From a virus: DNA of 36,964 bases. Location of the stretch: the IMG/VR virus record IMGVR_UViG_3300017748_000030, positions 1 to 36,964 of that record; one strand, given 5' to 3'. Within the stretch, counting starts at the first letter, position 1. The number at the start of each line of letters is the position of its first letter. The notes below the pieces were generated by a model, which saw nothing but the letters and a program-made list of their open reading frames with translations, ran no database searches and had not been told where the DNA came from. Positions 14,699 to 20,923 of this stretch are shown piece after piece. Position numbers and translations under genes: made by a program.

Positions 14699-14866
14699 AT
14701 GAGATATTACCTAGAACTATTAATCAAAGCCAAAGGCATGTTAGAAACTGTTGGTCATGTATTTTTACAAGACTCAATCAAAAACGATCAGAACAAAGAA
14801 ATATACGGTCACATCTACGAAGCCTTCAAACACCTAGAAGAAGCCATAAAAAAACTAACTAAGTAA
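14699..14866 (+). CDS. 55-residue helical hypothetical protein
   Basis: The ATG at 14699 opens a 55-codon frame just after the capsid terminator. The product is all-helical and amphipathic (YYLELLIKAKGMLETVGHVF, then HIYEAFKHLEEAIKKLTK), with no recognised family. No clear ribosome site is visible. Because it lies between a terminator and a predicted promoter, its own transcription would need read-through of the terminator. Support is therefore moderate. Confidence 0.5.
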   Translation: MRYYLELLIKAKGMLETVGHVFLQDSIKNDQNKEIYGHIYEAFKHLEEAIKKLTK

Positions 14867-14869
14867 ATC

Positions 14870-14898
14870 TTGAGACCTTGGTTGATAAAGAGTATAGT
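14870..14898 (+). promoter_or_regulatory. Predicted sigma70-type promoter for the post-capsid genes
   Basis: TTGAGA (14870-14875) and TATAGT (14893-14898) are separated by 17 bp; each box matches the consensus at five of six positions. It follows the capsid terminator and precedes the virion genes from 14984 onward, which would otherwise have no visible promoter. No AAGTGTT motif is present, unlike the early promoters. Confidence 0.5.
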
Positions 14899-14904
14899 TA
14901 TCTA

Positions 14905-14983
14905 AACCGAGGTAACTCGTTGCCCCAACTGATTCGGCAGACTTACTCCAAGATGGTGCAACATATTTAGTTAGGAGCAAATA
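14905..14983 (+). promoter_or_regulatory. Structured 5' leader before gene 14984
   Basis: About 80 bases lie between the predicted promoter and the next ATG. They hold a CGAG-GTAA-CTCG mini-hairpin with a GNRA-type loop, directly followed by GTTG-CCC-CAAC, and end in a good AGGAG site. The two hairpins are short, so this may only be a stable leader for strong translation. No riboswitch class is recognised. Confidence 0.3.
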
Positions 14984-15493
14984 ATGGCTAAATCAACTTT
15001 TTCAGGTCCAGTCAAATCATTGGCAGGATTTATTTCAGCAGGGGTTAATAACTCTGTTTCTTTAACCGCAGATACTACATTAACAGTAGATGCACATGCA
15101 GGAAAAATCTTGTTGTGTAACGATGCAGACGGTAAATTTACTTTGCCTTCTATCTCAGCAACAACTCCAAGTGATCCTACAGACCCAAACCAAGCTAACA
15201 ACATTGGTGCTTCATTCTTTTTCTATATTGAAACACTGGCTTCTGATCTTGACATCAAAACTGATGGCACAGATAAGTTTAAAGGTGCAGTAATTATAGC
15301 TATTGATGACAGCACAAAGAAAGCTTTCGTTCCAGCGGCGACTAATGATGTCATGACTTTAAATGGTACAACCAAAGGTGGTATTGTTGGAAGTGTTGTA
15401 CAAGTAACAGCTATTGATTCAGCTACTTATCTTGTTCACAATTCATTGTTAATAGGATCAGGAACTATAGTAACACCATTTGCTGACGCTTAA
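14984..15493 (+). CDS. Small beta-rich virion protein candidate
   Basis: The 169-residue product starts AKSTFSGPVKSLAGFISAG, a start shared, as far as I recall, with structural proteins of many marine phages. It continues as a Thr/Ala/Asp-rich beta protein (LTVDAHAGKILLCNDADGKF) without signal or membrane segments. It is the first gene after a predicted promoter and leader, so high expression is likely. Head fibre, decoration or tail component are all possible. Confidence 0.7.
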   Translation: MAKSTFSGPVKSLAGFISAGVNNSVSLTADTTLTVDAHAGKILLCNDADGKFTLPSISATTPSDPTDPNQANNIGASFFFYIETLASDLDIKTDGTDKFKGAVIIAIDDSTKKAFVPAATNDVMTLNGTTKGGIVGSVVQVTAIDSATYLVHNSLLIGSGTIVTPFADA

Positions 15494-15508
15494 TTTTAGG
15501 AGCTAATT

Positions 15509-15916
15509 ATGGCAGATGCAGTAACTTCAACAACTATAGTAGATAGTGATAGGCTCGCTGTAATCCAACTCACTAACACATCAGACGGTACAGGCGAAAC
15601 AGCAGTTACCAAAATCGATGTAAGTGGCTTGAATACAAGTAGCAATGGGCAGGTTTGTACAGGCGTACGTCTTGCAAAAATTTGTTATTCGACCTTTGGG
15701 ATGAGTGTAAAACTCTTATGGGATGCAACAACCGACACTATTTGTTGGGACTTAAATGCAAACTATGCAGATTCAGAAGATTTTACTGAGTTTGGCGGTC
15801 TAGCAAATACATCGGGCAGTGGTAAAACAGGTGATATAAACCTGACTACCGCAGGTGCAAGCAGTGGTGACTCCTACGTTATCGTGCTTACGCTGATCAA
15901 AAACTATGGTAGTTAA
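15509..15916 (+). CDS. Small beta-rich virion protein candidate
   Basis: The 135-residue product has a Thr/Ser/Asp-rich beta composition (SDRLAVIQLTNTSDGTGETA, VKLLWDATTDTICWDLN, SYVIVLTLIKNYG). It starts with an ATG preceded by AGGAG. The sequence resembles small virion proteins found downstream of capsid genes in marine phages; the exact role is unknown. A perfect 10-bp hairpin with a TTCG loop follows 8 bases after its stop. Confidence 0.7.
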   Translation: MADAVTSTTIVDSDRLAVIQLTNTSDGTGETAVTKIDVSGLNTSSNGQVCTGVRLAKICYSTFGMSVKLLWDATTDTICWDLNANYADSEDFTEFGGLANTSGSGKTGDINLTTAGASSGDSYVIVLTLIKNYGS

Positions 15917-15924
15917 TATTTAAA

Positions 15925-15954
15925 GTAGCAATGCTTCGGCATTGCTACGCTTTT
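15925..15954 (+). terminator. TTCG-loop hairpin, terminator or attenuator
   Basis: GTAGCAATGC (15925-15934), TTCG, GCATTGCTAC (15939-15948) form a perfect 10-bp stem followed by GC and four T. It is a plausible, if T-poor, terminator. It lies only 10 bases before the ATG of the next gene, which has no Shine-Dalgarno, so it may also limit transcription or translation of the basic-protein block. Confidence 0.7.
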
Positions 15955-15958
15955 GGAT

Positions 15959-16267
15959 ATGGCTGAAAAAAAGAAAAAAAAAGCTAAAAGCATACCCAAA
16001 ACCACAAAAGGTAAGGGAGCTAATTATCGCCCTACTAAAAAGGGTGCAGGCATGACGAAAAAGGGTGTTAAGGCTTACAGAAAAGCTAACCCCGGTTCTA
16101 AATTAAAAACAGCCGTAACTGGTAAAGTTAAAAAAGGAAGCAAAGCGGCAAAAAGGCGTAAGTCTTATTGTGCTAGATCGCTTGGACAACTTAAACGCAG
16201 TTCGGCAAAAACTAGGAATGATCCTAACTCAAGAATACGCCAAGCAAGGCGAAGGTGGAAATGTTAA
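15959..16267 (+). CDS. Highly basic small protein, DUF6321-like
   Basis: The first ATG is at 15959, giving 102 residues; a TTG at 15953 is in frame but unnecessary. Lys and Arg dominate. The signature GAGMTKKGVKAYRKANPGSK, then KTAVTGKVKKGSKAAKRRKS, YCARSLGQ and a C-terminal RIRQARRRWKC is a pattern I know from small proteins of marine phages and of some giant viruses. Its role is unknown; charge and size suggest DNA binding in the virion. There is no clear ribosome site because a hairpin (15925-15948) occupies that space. Confidence 0.8.
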   Translation: MAEKKKKKAKSIPKTTKGKGANYRPTKKGAGMTKKGVKAYRKANPGSKLKTAVTGKVKKGSKAAKRRKSYCARSLGQLKRSSAKTRNDPNSRIRQARRRWKC

Positions 16268-16621
16268 ATGGCAGTACCTGACAATGTAAAAAATCCAAGT
16301 CTTTATAGTAAAGCTAAGTCTAAAGCAAAGGCTAAGTTTGATGTTTATCCATCAGCTTATGCAAATGCTTGGATGGTTAAAGAATACAAAAGAATGGGCG
16401 GTCAATATAAAGCTAAAGGTGGAATTATGGAAAAAAGTCTAAAACCAATACCCAAAGGCAACAAGGGGTTACCTAAGTTACCTAAACAAGTACGCAACGA
16501 GATGGGCTTTATGGCAAATGGTGGCACAGTTAAAAAGGGTGCAGGCGTTAAAAGTTTTATAGCTCGTGGTTGTGGTGCGGTTATGAATGATCGCAGAAAG
16601 AAAACCAAGATGCGTGGCTAA
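16268..16621 (+). CDS. Highly basic small virion-type protein
   Basis: The 117-residue product starts directly after the previous stop. The N-terminus has VPDNVKNPSLYSKAKSKAKA and then YPSAYANAWMVKEYKRMGG, resembling a small cationic phage protein family. The C-terminus holds IARGCGAVMNDRRKKTKMRG, a motif that I have seen on its own in many marine phage proteins (RGCGAVM-x-x-RRKKT). It may be two modules fused by a Lys/Pro linker. A packaged, DNA-associated protein is the best guess. Confidence 0.75.
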   Translation: MAVPDNVKNPSLYSKAKSKAKAKFDVYPSAYANAWMVKEYKRMGGQYKAKGGIMEKSLKPIPKGNKGLPKLPKQVRNEMGFMANGGTVKKGAGVKSFIARGCGAVMNDRRKKTKMRG

Positions 16622-16890
16622 TGACTAAGCGATCAGGCGGACTCAAGAAATGGTTCAAGGATGAGTGGGTAGACATTGGATCACCAAAAAAAGGTGGTGG
16701 GTTTAAGAAGTGCGGAAGAAAATCTGCAAAAGGATCAAAAAGAAAATATCCTAAATGTGTACCTAAATCAAAAGCACGGTCAATGACCAAATCACAAATC
16801 AAATCAGCAGTCACAAGAAAAAGATCAAAGAAACAAGGTGTTGGTGGCAAACCAACCAATGTAAAAACTTTTGCCAAAAGAAAAAAGTGA
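16621..16890 (+). CDS. Highly basic small protein, DUF5872-like
   Basis: The 89-residue product shares one base with the previous stop. Its sequence LKKWFKDEWVDIGSPKKGGG, KCGRKSAKGSKRKYPKCVP and RKRSKKQGVGGKPTNVKTF is the pattern of DUF5872, which to my knowledge occurs in phages and in giant viruses. The two Cys and the W-F-x-x-x-W-V-D-I core are conserved features. The function is unknown. It is the third consecutive very basic gene of this block. Confidence 0.85.
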   Translation: MTKRSGGLKKWFKDEWVDIGSPKKGGGFKKCGRKSAKGSKRKYPKCVPKSKARSMTKSQIKSAVTRKRSKKQGVGGKPTNVKTFAKRKK

Positions 16891-16919
16891 TAGAATAAGT
16901 ATTTTAATTAGGAGCAATA

Positions 16920-17102
16920 ATGCACAAGAAAACTAAAGGATATGCTAGCGGTGGTATGGTCAAATCCAAAGGCATGAAAAAAGGTGGCATGATGAAATCA
17001 AAGGGCATGAAAAAAGGCGGTGCGATGAAATCTAAAGGCTACAAAAAAGGCGGAAAAATAAGCACAAAAGGTTACAAGAAGGGCGGAAAAGTAAGTAAGT
17101 AG
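16920..17102 (+). CDS. Lys/Gly repeat protein (KSKGMKKGG units)
   Basis: The ATG at 16920 follows AGGAG. The 60-residue product is almost entirely repeats of about 10-11 residues: KSKGMKKGG twice, KSKGYKKGG, and STKGYKKGG. It has no acidic residue and is certainly disordered. At DNA level this gives an approximate 33-base tandem repeat. It would bind nucleic acid or other polyanions. It ends the basic block and shares one base with the next gene. Confidence 0.8.
   Translation: MHKKTKGYASGGMVKSKGMKKGGMMKSKGMKKGGAMKSKGYKKGGKISTKGYKKGGKVSK
16965..17090 (+). repeat. Approximate 33-base tandem repeats inside a coding gene
   Basis: Units around AAATC-AAAGGC-ATGAAAAAAGGCGG recur about four times at roughly 30-36 base spacing. 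They encode the KSKGMKKGG units. They are coding repeats, with no CRISPR-like spacers. Confidence 0.7.
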
Positions 17103-17776
17103 TGTCTTATTTATACAGTAATATCCCACACTTTAAGTGTTGGGTGAGAAGAGAGTACACACATAACCATGAGCAATATCATGGTGAGTTTTTGCACGCT
17201 ATGGCTATAGGCGTTACTACTATGCCAAATCGTTGCTTAGGATTTCATTTAATCTTCACTGGCATAGAAGCAGACGGTGAGCCTGAAGATACAGCACACG
17301 GTGGAGCTATGTGGGCAAGAATGCCAATAACCGCCTTGGTTGCAGACACACCATTTGAAGAATGGGCAGAACCTATGGCAGTGCATGATGCACAACCATG
17401 GGATTGTTCATCACATCATAATTCTGTTTATGTTATAGATAGAGCAACACCCTGCCCTTGGCTTGCAAAGATAGATGGTAAGATGTTTCCTGCAAAGTAT
17501 TATTTCACTGTAGATTATGCAGAAAGCGAAATAGCTGATGATCCTGCACAACACAAAAGCAGTCATGTATTAGAGTTATTAGACGCAGGTGAGTGGACTG
17601 GAAATATTGTAGCGTTGCCCAATAATAGGGTAAGGGTTACACACCCTGCTTGGTTTGAAACAGGCAGTGATGCACCTGATTTTAAACCTTCTGCACATAT
17701 ACATTACTCTAAATCTGATTTAGACTATACATTGGATGTAAATCGAGTTTTCGATAATTTATACAACGAGGATTAG
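17102..17776 (+). CDS. Conserved marine-phage virion protein of unknown role
   Basis: The GTG start at 17102 overlaps the previous stop by one base. The 224-residue product is rich in Trp and His with strongly patterned motifs: YTHNHEQYHGEF, HGGAMWARMPITALVADTPF, AQPWDCSSHHNSVYVIDRAT, QHKSSHVLELLDAGEWTGN and then ALPNNRVRVTHPAWFETG. I recall close relatives in many marine phages and cyanophages, where they are uncharacterised and probably structural. The His/Asp/Trp density makes metal or sugar binding possible. No enzyme motif is certain. Confidence 0.8.
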   Translation: MSYLYSNIPHFKCWVRREYTHNHEQYHGEFLHAMAIGVTTMPNRCLGFHLIFTGIEADGEPEDTAHGGAMWARMPITALVADTPFEEWAEPMAVHDAQPWDCSSHHNSVYVIDRATPCPWLAKIDGKMFPAKYYFTVDYAESEIADDPAQHKSSHVLELLDAGEWTGNIVALPNNRVRVTHPAWFETGSDAPDFKPSAHIHYSKSDLDYTLDVNRVFDNLYNED

Positions 17777-17778
17777 GC

Positions 17779-18471
17779 GTGGCAACTTCAGGAAGTAAAA
17801 ACTTTGAGCTAGATGTAGCTGAATACATAGAAGAAGCATTTGAAAGATGCGGTCTTGAGCTACGCACAGCATACGATTTAAAAACTGCAAAACGCAGTTT
17901 AAATTTATTGTTGGCTGAATGGGCTAACCGTGGGTTGAATCAATGGACTATTTCACAAACATCGATTGCTTTAACACAGGGAACAACATCTTATGATTTA
18001 GATGCAACAAACCCATCGGCTGTTATTGATGTGTTGGATGCTTTTATAAGAAGAACAACCAATGGTACGCCAAGTGATTTGCAAATGAATCAAATCTCAA
18101 GAAGTGAATATGCCGCTGTTCCTGATAAAACTGCACAAGGCAGACCGTCTCAATATTTTGTAGACAAACAAATAACGCCAAAAATTTATTTATACAATGC
18201 CCCTGAAAACTCAACAGATGTTTTGTATGTAAATAGGATTATGCGTATGGATGATGTTGATGCATCAACAAATACAGTACAAATGCCTTTTAGGTTCTAT
18301 CCTTGCCTAAGTGCAGGATTGGCTTACTATTTATCCTTAAAAAAAGCTCCTGAAAGAACGGGCATGTTAAAACAACTTTATGAAGAAGAGTTTGAAAGAG
18401 CTTTAAGCCAAGATGAAGATAGGGCATCATTTAGAGCAACCCCTGATACTAGGGCATACGATTACGCATAA
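17779..18471 (+). CDS. Head-tail adaptor, P22 gp4-like
   Basis: The GTG start at 17779 gives 230 residues. The pattern matches gp4-like neck adaptors that extend the portal. It has an N-terminal helical bundle (FELDVAEYIEEAFERCGLEL, then YDLKTAKRSLNLLLAEWANR and GLNQWTI), a beta part with IYLYNAPENSTDVLYVNRIM, and a C-terminal helix (LYEEEFERALSQDEDRASFR). Position among neck genes supports this. In P22 gp4 also has peptidoglycan hydrolase activity; no such claim is made here. Confidence 0.75.
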   Translation: MATSGSKNFELDVAEYIEEAFERCGLELRTAYDLKTAKRSLNLLLAEWANRGLNQWTISQTSIALTQGTTSYDLDATNPSAVIDVLDAFIRRTTNGTPSDLQMNQISRSEYAAVPDKTAQGRPSQYFVDKQITPKIYLYNAPENSTDVLYVNRIMRMDDVDASTNTVQMPFRFYPCLSAGLAYYLSLKKAPERTGMLKQLYEEEFERALSQDEDRASFRATPDTRAYDYA

Positions 18472-18788
18472 TGGCATTCGCATCGGAAAAGAATGCGTAT
18501 GGTATCTGTGATAGATGTGGTTTTAGGTATGGCTTGCGTGAGCTTAGAAAAGAATGGAATGGTTATAGAACCTGTCCTGAATGTTATGAGCCAAAACATC
18601 CACAGTTAGAAACAAGAAGAAATTTAGCTGACCCTGAAGCCTTAAACAATCCAAGAGTTGATACTAGCGTAGTACCAAGCAATTTTACGGTTTATACAAA
18701 TTGGGATTTGGGTATAATAGGAACAGCACTTACAGTTCCTGATGCACTAGAGTCTGCATTGGGTACGGTTACGGTAACAAACACATGA
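18471..18788 (+). CDS. Zinc-ribbon-containing virion-associated protein
   Basis: The 105-residue product has two Cys pairs, C13-DR-C16 and C35-PE-C38 (ICDRCGFRYGLRELRKEWNG, then RTCPECYEPKHPQLE), which should bind one zinc ion. After residue 50 the chain is polar with no domain that I recognise. Genes of this type sit between neck genes in many marine phages and the role is unknown. It overlaps its upstream neighbour by one base and its downstream neighbour by four. Confidence 0.8.
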   Translation: MAFASEKNAYGICDRCGFRYGLRELRKEWNGYRTCPECYEPKHPQLETRRNLADPEALNNPRVDTSVVPSNFTVYTNWDLGIIGTALTVPDALESALGTVTVTNT

Positions 18789-19432
18789 GTTTTACATTAG
18801 CAACATTAAAAACAGCCGTTCAAGATTATCTTGAGACTGACGAAACAACTTTCGTAAATCAACTTGATACATTTATTACACAGGCTGAAGAAAGAATATT
18901 CAAAGTAGTTCAACTACCCGATCAAAGAAAAAATGTTCAAGGAAACCTTTCTGCAAGTAACAGGTTCTTAGCAACACCAACTGACTGGCTAGGTAGTTTT
19001 TCTTTGGCTGTTATTGATAGCAATGAATATACCTATTTAGATTTTAAGCATAATTCTTTTATTAAAGAGTATTCTTCAAATGCAACAACCACAGGAAAGC
19101 CAAAGTATTATTCTATTTTTGATCAATCAAGCTTTGAAGTATCTCCTGTGCCTGATCAAGGGTATACCGTTGAATTGCATTATTTGGCACGACCTGCATC
19201 ATTAACAGCAGGTGCGTCTGATGGTACCACTTATTTATCAACAGAAGCTCCTGATACGCTTCTATACGGTTGTTTGGTCGAGGGTGCTATATTTTTAAAA
19301 TTGCCCCAAGCAGAAATAGGCATATTAGAATCTAAATTCAAAGAAGCCTTGGCTAGACTTAAGAACCTAGGTGAAGGCAGAGATACAAGGGATGAAATGA
19401 GGTATGATTCGCTAAGAATTAATGTAACTTAA
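18785..19432 (+). CDS. Neck/tail adaptor-like structural protein
   Basis: The 215-residue product starts SFTLATLKTAVQDYLETDE and has a helix IDTFITQAEERIFK-like pattern (LDTFITQAEERIFKVVQLPD). A beta-sandwich follows (TDWLGSFSLAVIDSNEYTYL, SFEVSPVPDQGYTVELHYLA) and then a C-terminal helix (ESKFKEALARLKNLGEGRDT). This is the usual layout of tail adaptor or tubular proteins that follow the gp4-like protein. It overlaps the zinc-ribbon gene (ATGA). Confidence 0.7.
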   Translation: MSFTLATLKTAVQDYLETDETTFVNQLDTFITQAEERIFKVVQLPDQRKNVQGNLSASNRFLATPTDWLGSFSLAVIDSNEYTYLDFKHNSFIKEYSSNATTTGKPKYYSIFDQSSFEVSPVPDQGYTVELHYLARPASLTAGASDGTTYLSTEAPDTLLYGCLVEGAIFLKLPQAEIGILESKFKEALARLKNLGEGRDTRDEMRYDSLRINVT

Positions 19433-19454
19433 TTTTCTTTTTGAGAGGAGAAAA

Positions 19455-20186
19455 ATGAAGAGAATAAAAAAACTTGAGGGCAAGACTGTAGCCATTGTTG
19501 GCTTGGGTCGAAGTTGGTTTGACTATAATTTAGCTGCATCTCATGGCGATCACTTTGACGAGGTGTGGGGCATTAATGCTGTAGGCTCTGTTATATATCA
19601 CGATAGAACTTTTATGATGGACCCACCATCTAGGTTTTTAGACACAGATGATGCAGGGGGTCAAACCACTGGCATGAAAAGAATGCTTACCACGGGTGAT
19701 AAGCCGATATATACATGCGAATTAGATGAAAGAGCTAAAAATTTAGTTTTATATCCAATTAATGAAATTGTGGCTGATCTTAATTGTTGTTACCTTAACA
19801 ACACTGTTGCTTATGCAATAGCTTTCGCCTTATGGAACAAGGTTGGAACTTTAAAAATTTATGGCGTTGATTTTACTTATAAAGGCAACTTACATTTTGC
19901 TGAATCGGGCAGAGCTTGCGTAGAATTTTGGTTATCAAAATGCATGCACGCAGACATGCAGGTTGGTGTAGCAGGATCATCAACATTATTAGATACAAAT
20001 GTAGAAACTCGTGAAAAGCTTTATGGTTATCACAGATTAAAAGACCCATTGGTGCCTTTGTTGGATGGCAAGAAGATGATTGTAAAAAAAATGAGTGAGT
20101 TAGCAGTAAACAGAATGCCAGTTGAGCCACAATTGATTGGTAGGCATGATGATAAAACAAATCCTGTAGAGCCAAAGGAGTGGTAA
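19455..20186 (+). CDS. MptE-like Rossmann-fold protein
   Basis: The 243-residue product opens with a nucleotide-binding strand and loop, KTVAIVGLGRSWFDY, and continues with DEVWGINAVGSVIYHDRTFM, a mid-domain NNTVAYAIAFALW and GTLKIYGVDFTYKGNLHFAE. This is the pattern of the MptE-like/DUF115 group, related to pterin pyrophosphokinases and often found near sugar-modification genes. The substrate is unknown. It stands out because it interrupts a run of structural genes. It has a strong ribosome site (GAGAGGAG) and may be under separate translational control. Confidence 0.65.
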   Translation: MKRIKKLEGKTVAIVGLGRSWFDYNLAASHGDHFDEVWGINAVGSVIYHDRTFMMDPPSRFLDTDDAGGQTTGMKRMLTTGDKPIYTCELDERAKNLVLYPINEIVADLNCCYLNNTVAYAIAFALWNKVGTLKIYGVDFTYKGNLHFAESGRACVEFWLSKCMHADMQVGVAGSSTLLDTNVETREKLYGYHRLKDPLVPLLDGKKMIVKKMSELAVNRMPVEPQLIGRHDDKTNPVEPKEW

Positions 20187-20477
20187 ATGATTGAAGATAC
20201 AACTTTAACTAATTTAGGAATGATTGAAGTACACACCACCACAGAAGGTGGGCATCCTGTAGATTTTTGGGCTAAAAGATGCATCGAAAGAATTATTGCT
20301 GTCAGCGATGAAGCACCTGATGATGTAAAAAAACAGGTTCGGGAGTTCAAAGATAATATTGAAAAAGTAATAGAACTGTATATGCAAAATGCTATAAAAA
20401 GTGATAGGATTACCATTAATAACAAATTAGAAAAAGCAGGATTCAAAGACTCTGCTGATTTAATTAGGAAACTATAA
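20187..20477 (+). CDS. Conserved small helical phage protein
   Basis: The 96-residue product starts directly after the previous stop. Its core HTTTEGGHPVDFWAKRCIER and IIAVSDEAPDDVKKQVREF, then YMQNAIKSDRITINNKLEKA and GFKDSADLIRKL, is a pattern common to small uncharacterised proteins of marine phages. It is helical and soluble. It forms a pair with the upstream MptE-like gene; whether they interact is unknown. Confidence 0.75.
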   Translation: MIEDTTLTNLGMIEVHTTTEGGHPVDFWAKRCIERIIAVSDEAPDDVKKQVREFKDNIEKVIELYMQNAIKSDRITINNKLEKAGFKDSADLIRKL

Positions 20478-20479
20478 TT

Positions 20480-20911
20480 ATGGCAATTACATCAACACTT
20501 ACAACAAGTTTTAAAAAAGAGTTACTTGAAGGCAAGCACAATTTCTTGGCTTCGGGTGGAAATTCTTTTAAATTAGCTTTGTACACAAGTTCAGCTACTT
20601 TGGGTGCTACCACAACTGCTTTTACTACAACAGGTCAAGCAAGTGGAACAAACTATACTTCAGGCGGAGCAGCTCTAACAAATATTAATCCAACAAGTTC
20701 AGGAACCACTGCGTTTACTGACTTTGCTGATTTAACTTTTGGTACAGCTACTGTTACTGCTAGAGGATGCATGATCTACAATGATACTGCTTCAGGCGAC
20801 CCATCCGTAGCAACCATTGACTTTGGTGGAGACAAAACCTCTACAGCAGGAGACTTTACAATTGTATTTCCTGCGGCAGCTTCAGGTACAGCTATTATCA
20901 GAATCGCTTAG
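20480..20911 (+). CDS. Small virion structural protein candidate
   Basis: The 143-residue product is Thr/Ala/Ser/Gly-rich and beta-like (ITSTLTTSFKKELLEGKHNF, FKLALYTSSATLGATTTAF, then TARGCMIYNDTASGDPSVAT). Its start pattern, T-x-x-x-K-x-x-L-L-x-G-x-H-x-F, is familiar from phage structural proteins located between neck and tail-hub genes. No enzyme motif is seen. Confidence 0.75.
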   Translation: MAITSTLTTSFKKELLEGKHNFLASGGNSFKLALYTSSATLGATTTAFTTTGQASGTNYTSGGAALTNINPTSSGTTAFTDFADLTFGTATVTARGCMIYNDTASGDPSVATIDFGGDKTSTAGDFTIVFPAAASGTAIIRIA

Positions 20912-20923
20912 TAGCAATGAAAC

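Noticed and set aside
14905-14945. Possible tRNA or riboswitch in the 14.9-kb leader
   Set aside because: No cloverleaf can be drawn and no known riboswitch core was recognised; only two short hairpins are visible.
16965-17090. Short tandem repeats that could suggest a CRISPR array
   Set aside because: They are in frame and encode KSKGMKKGG units of a basic protein; there are no unique spacers and the units vary.
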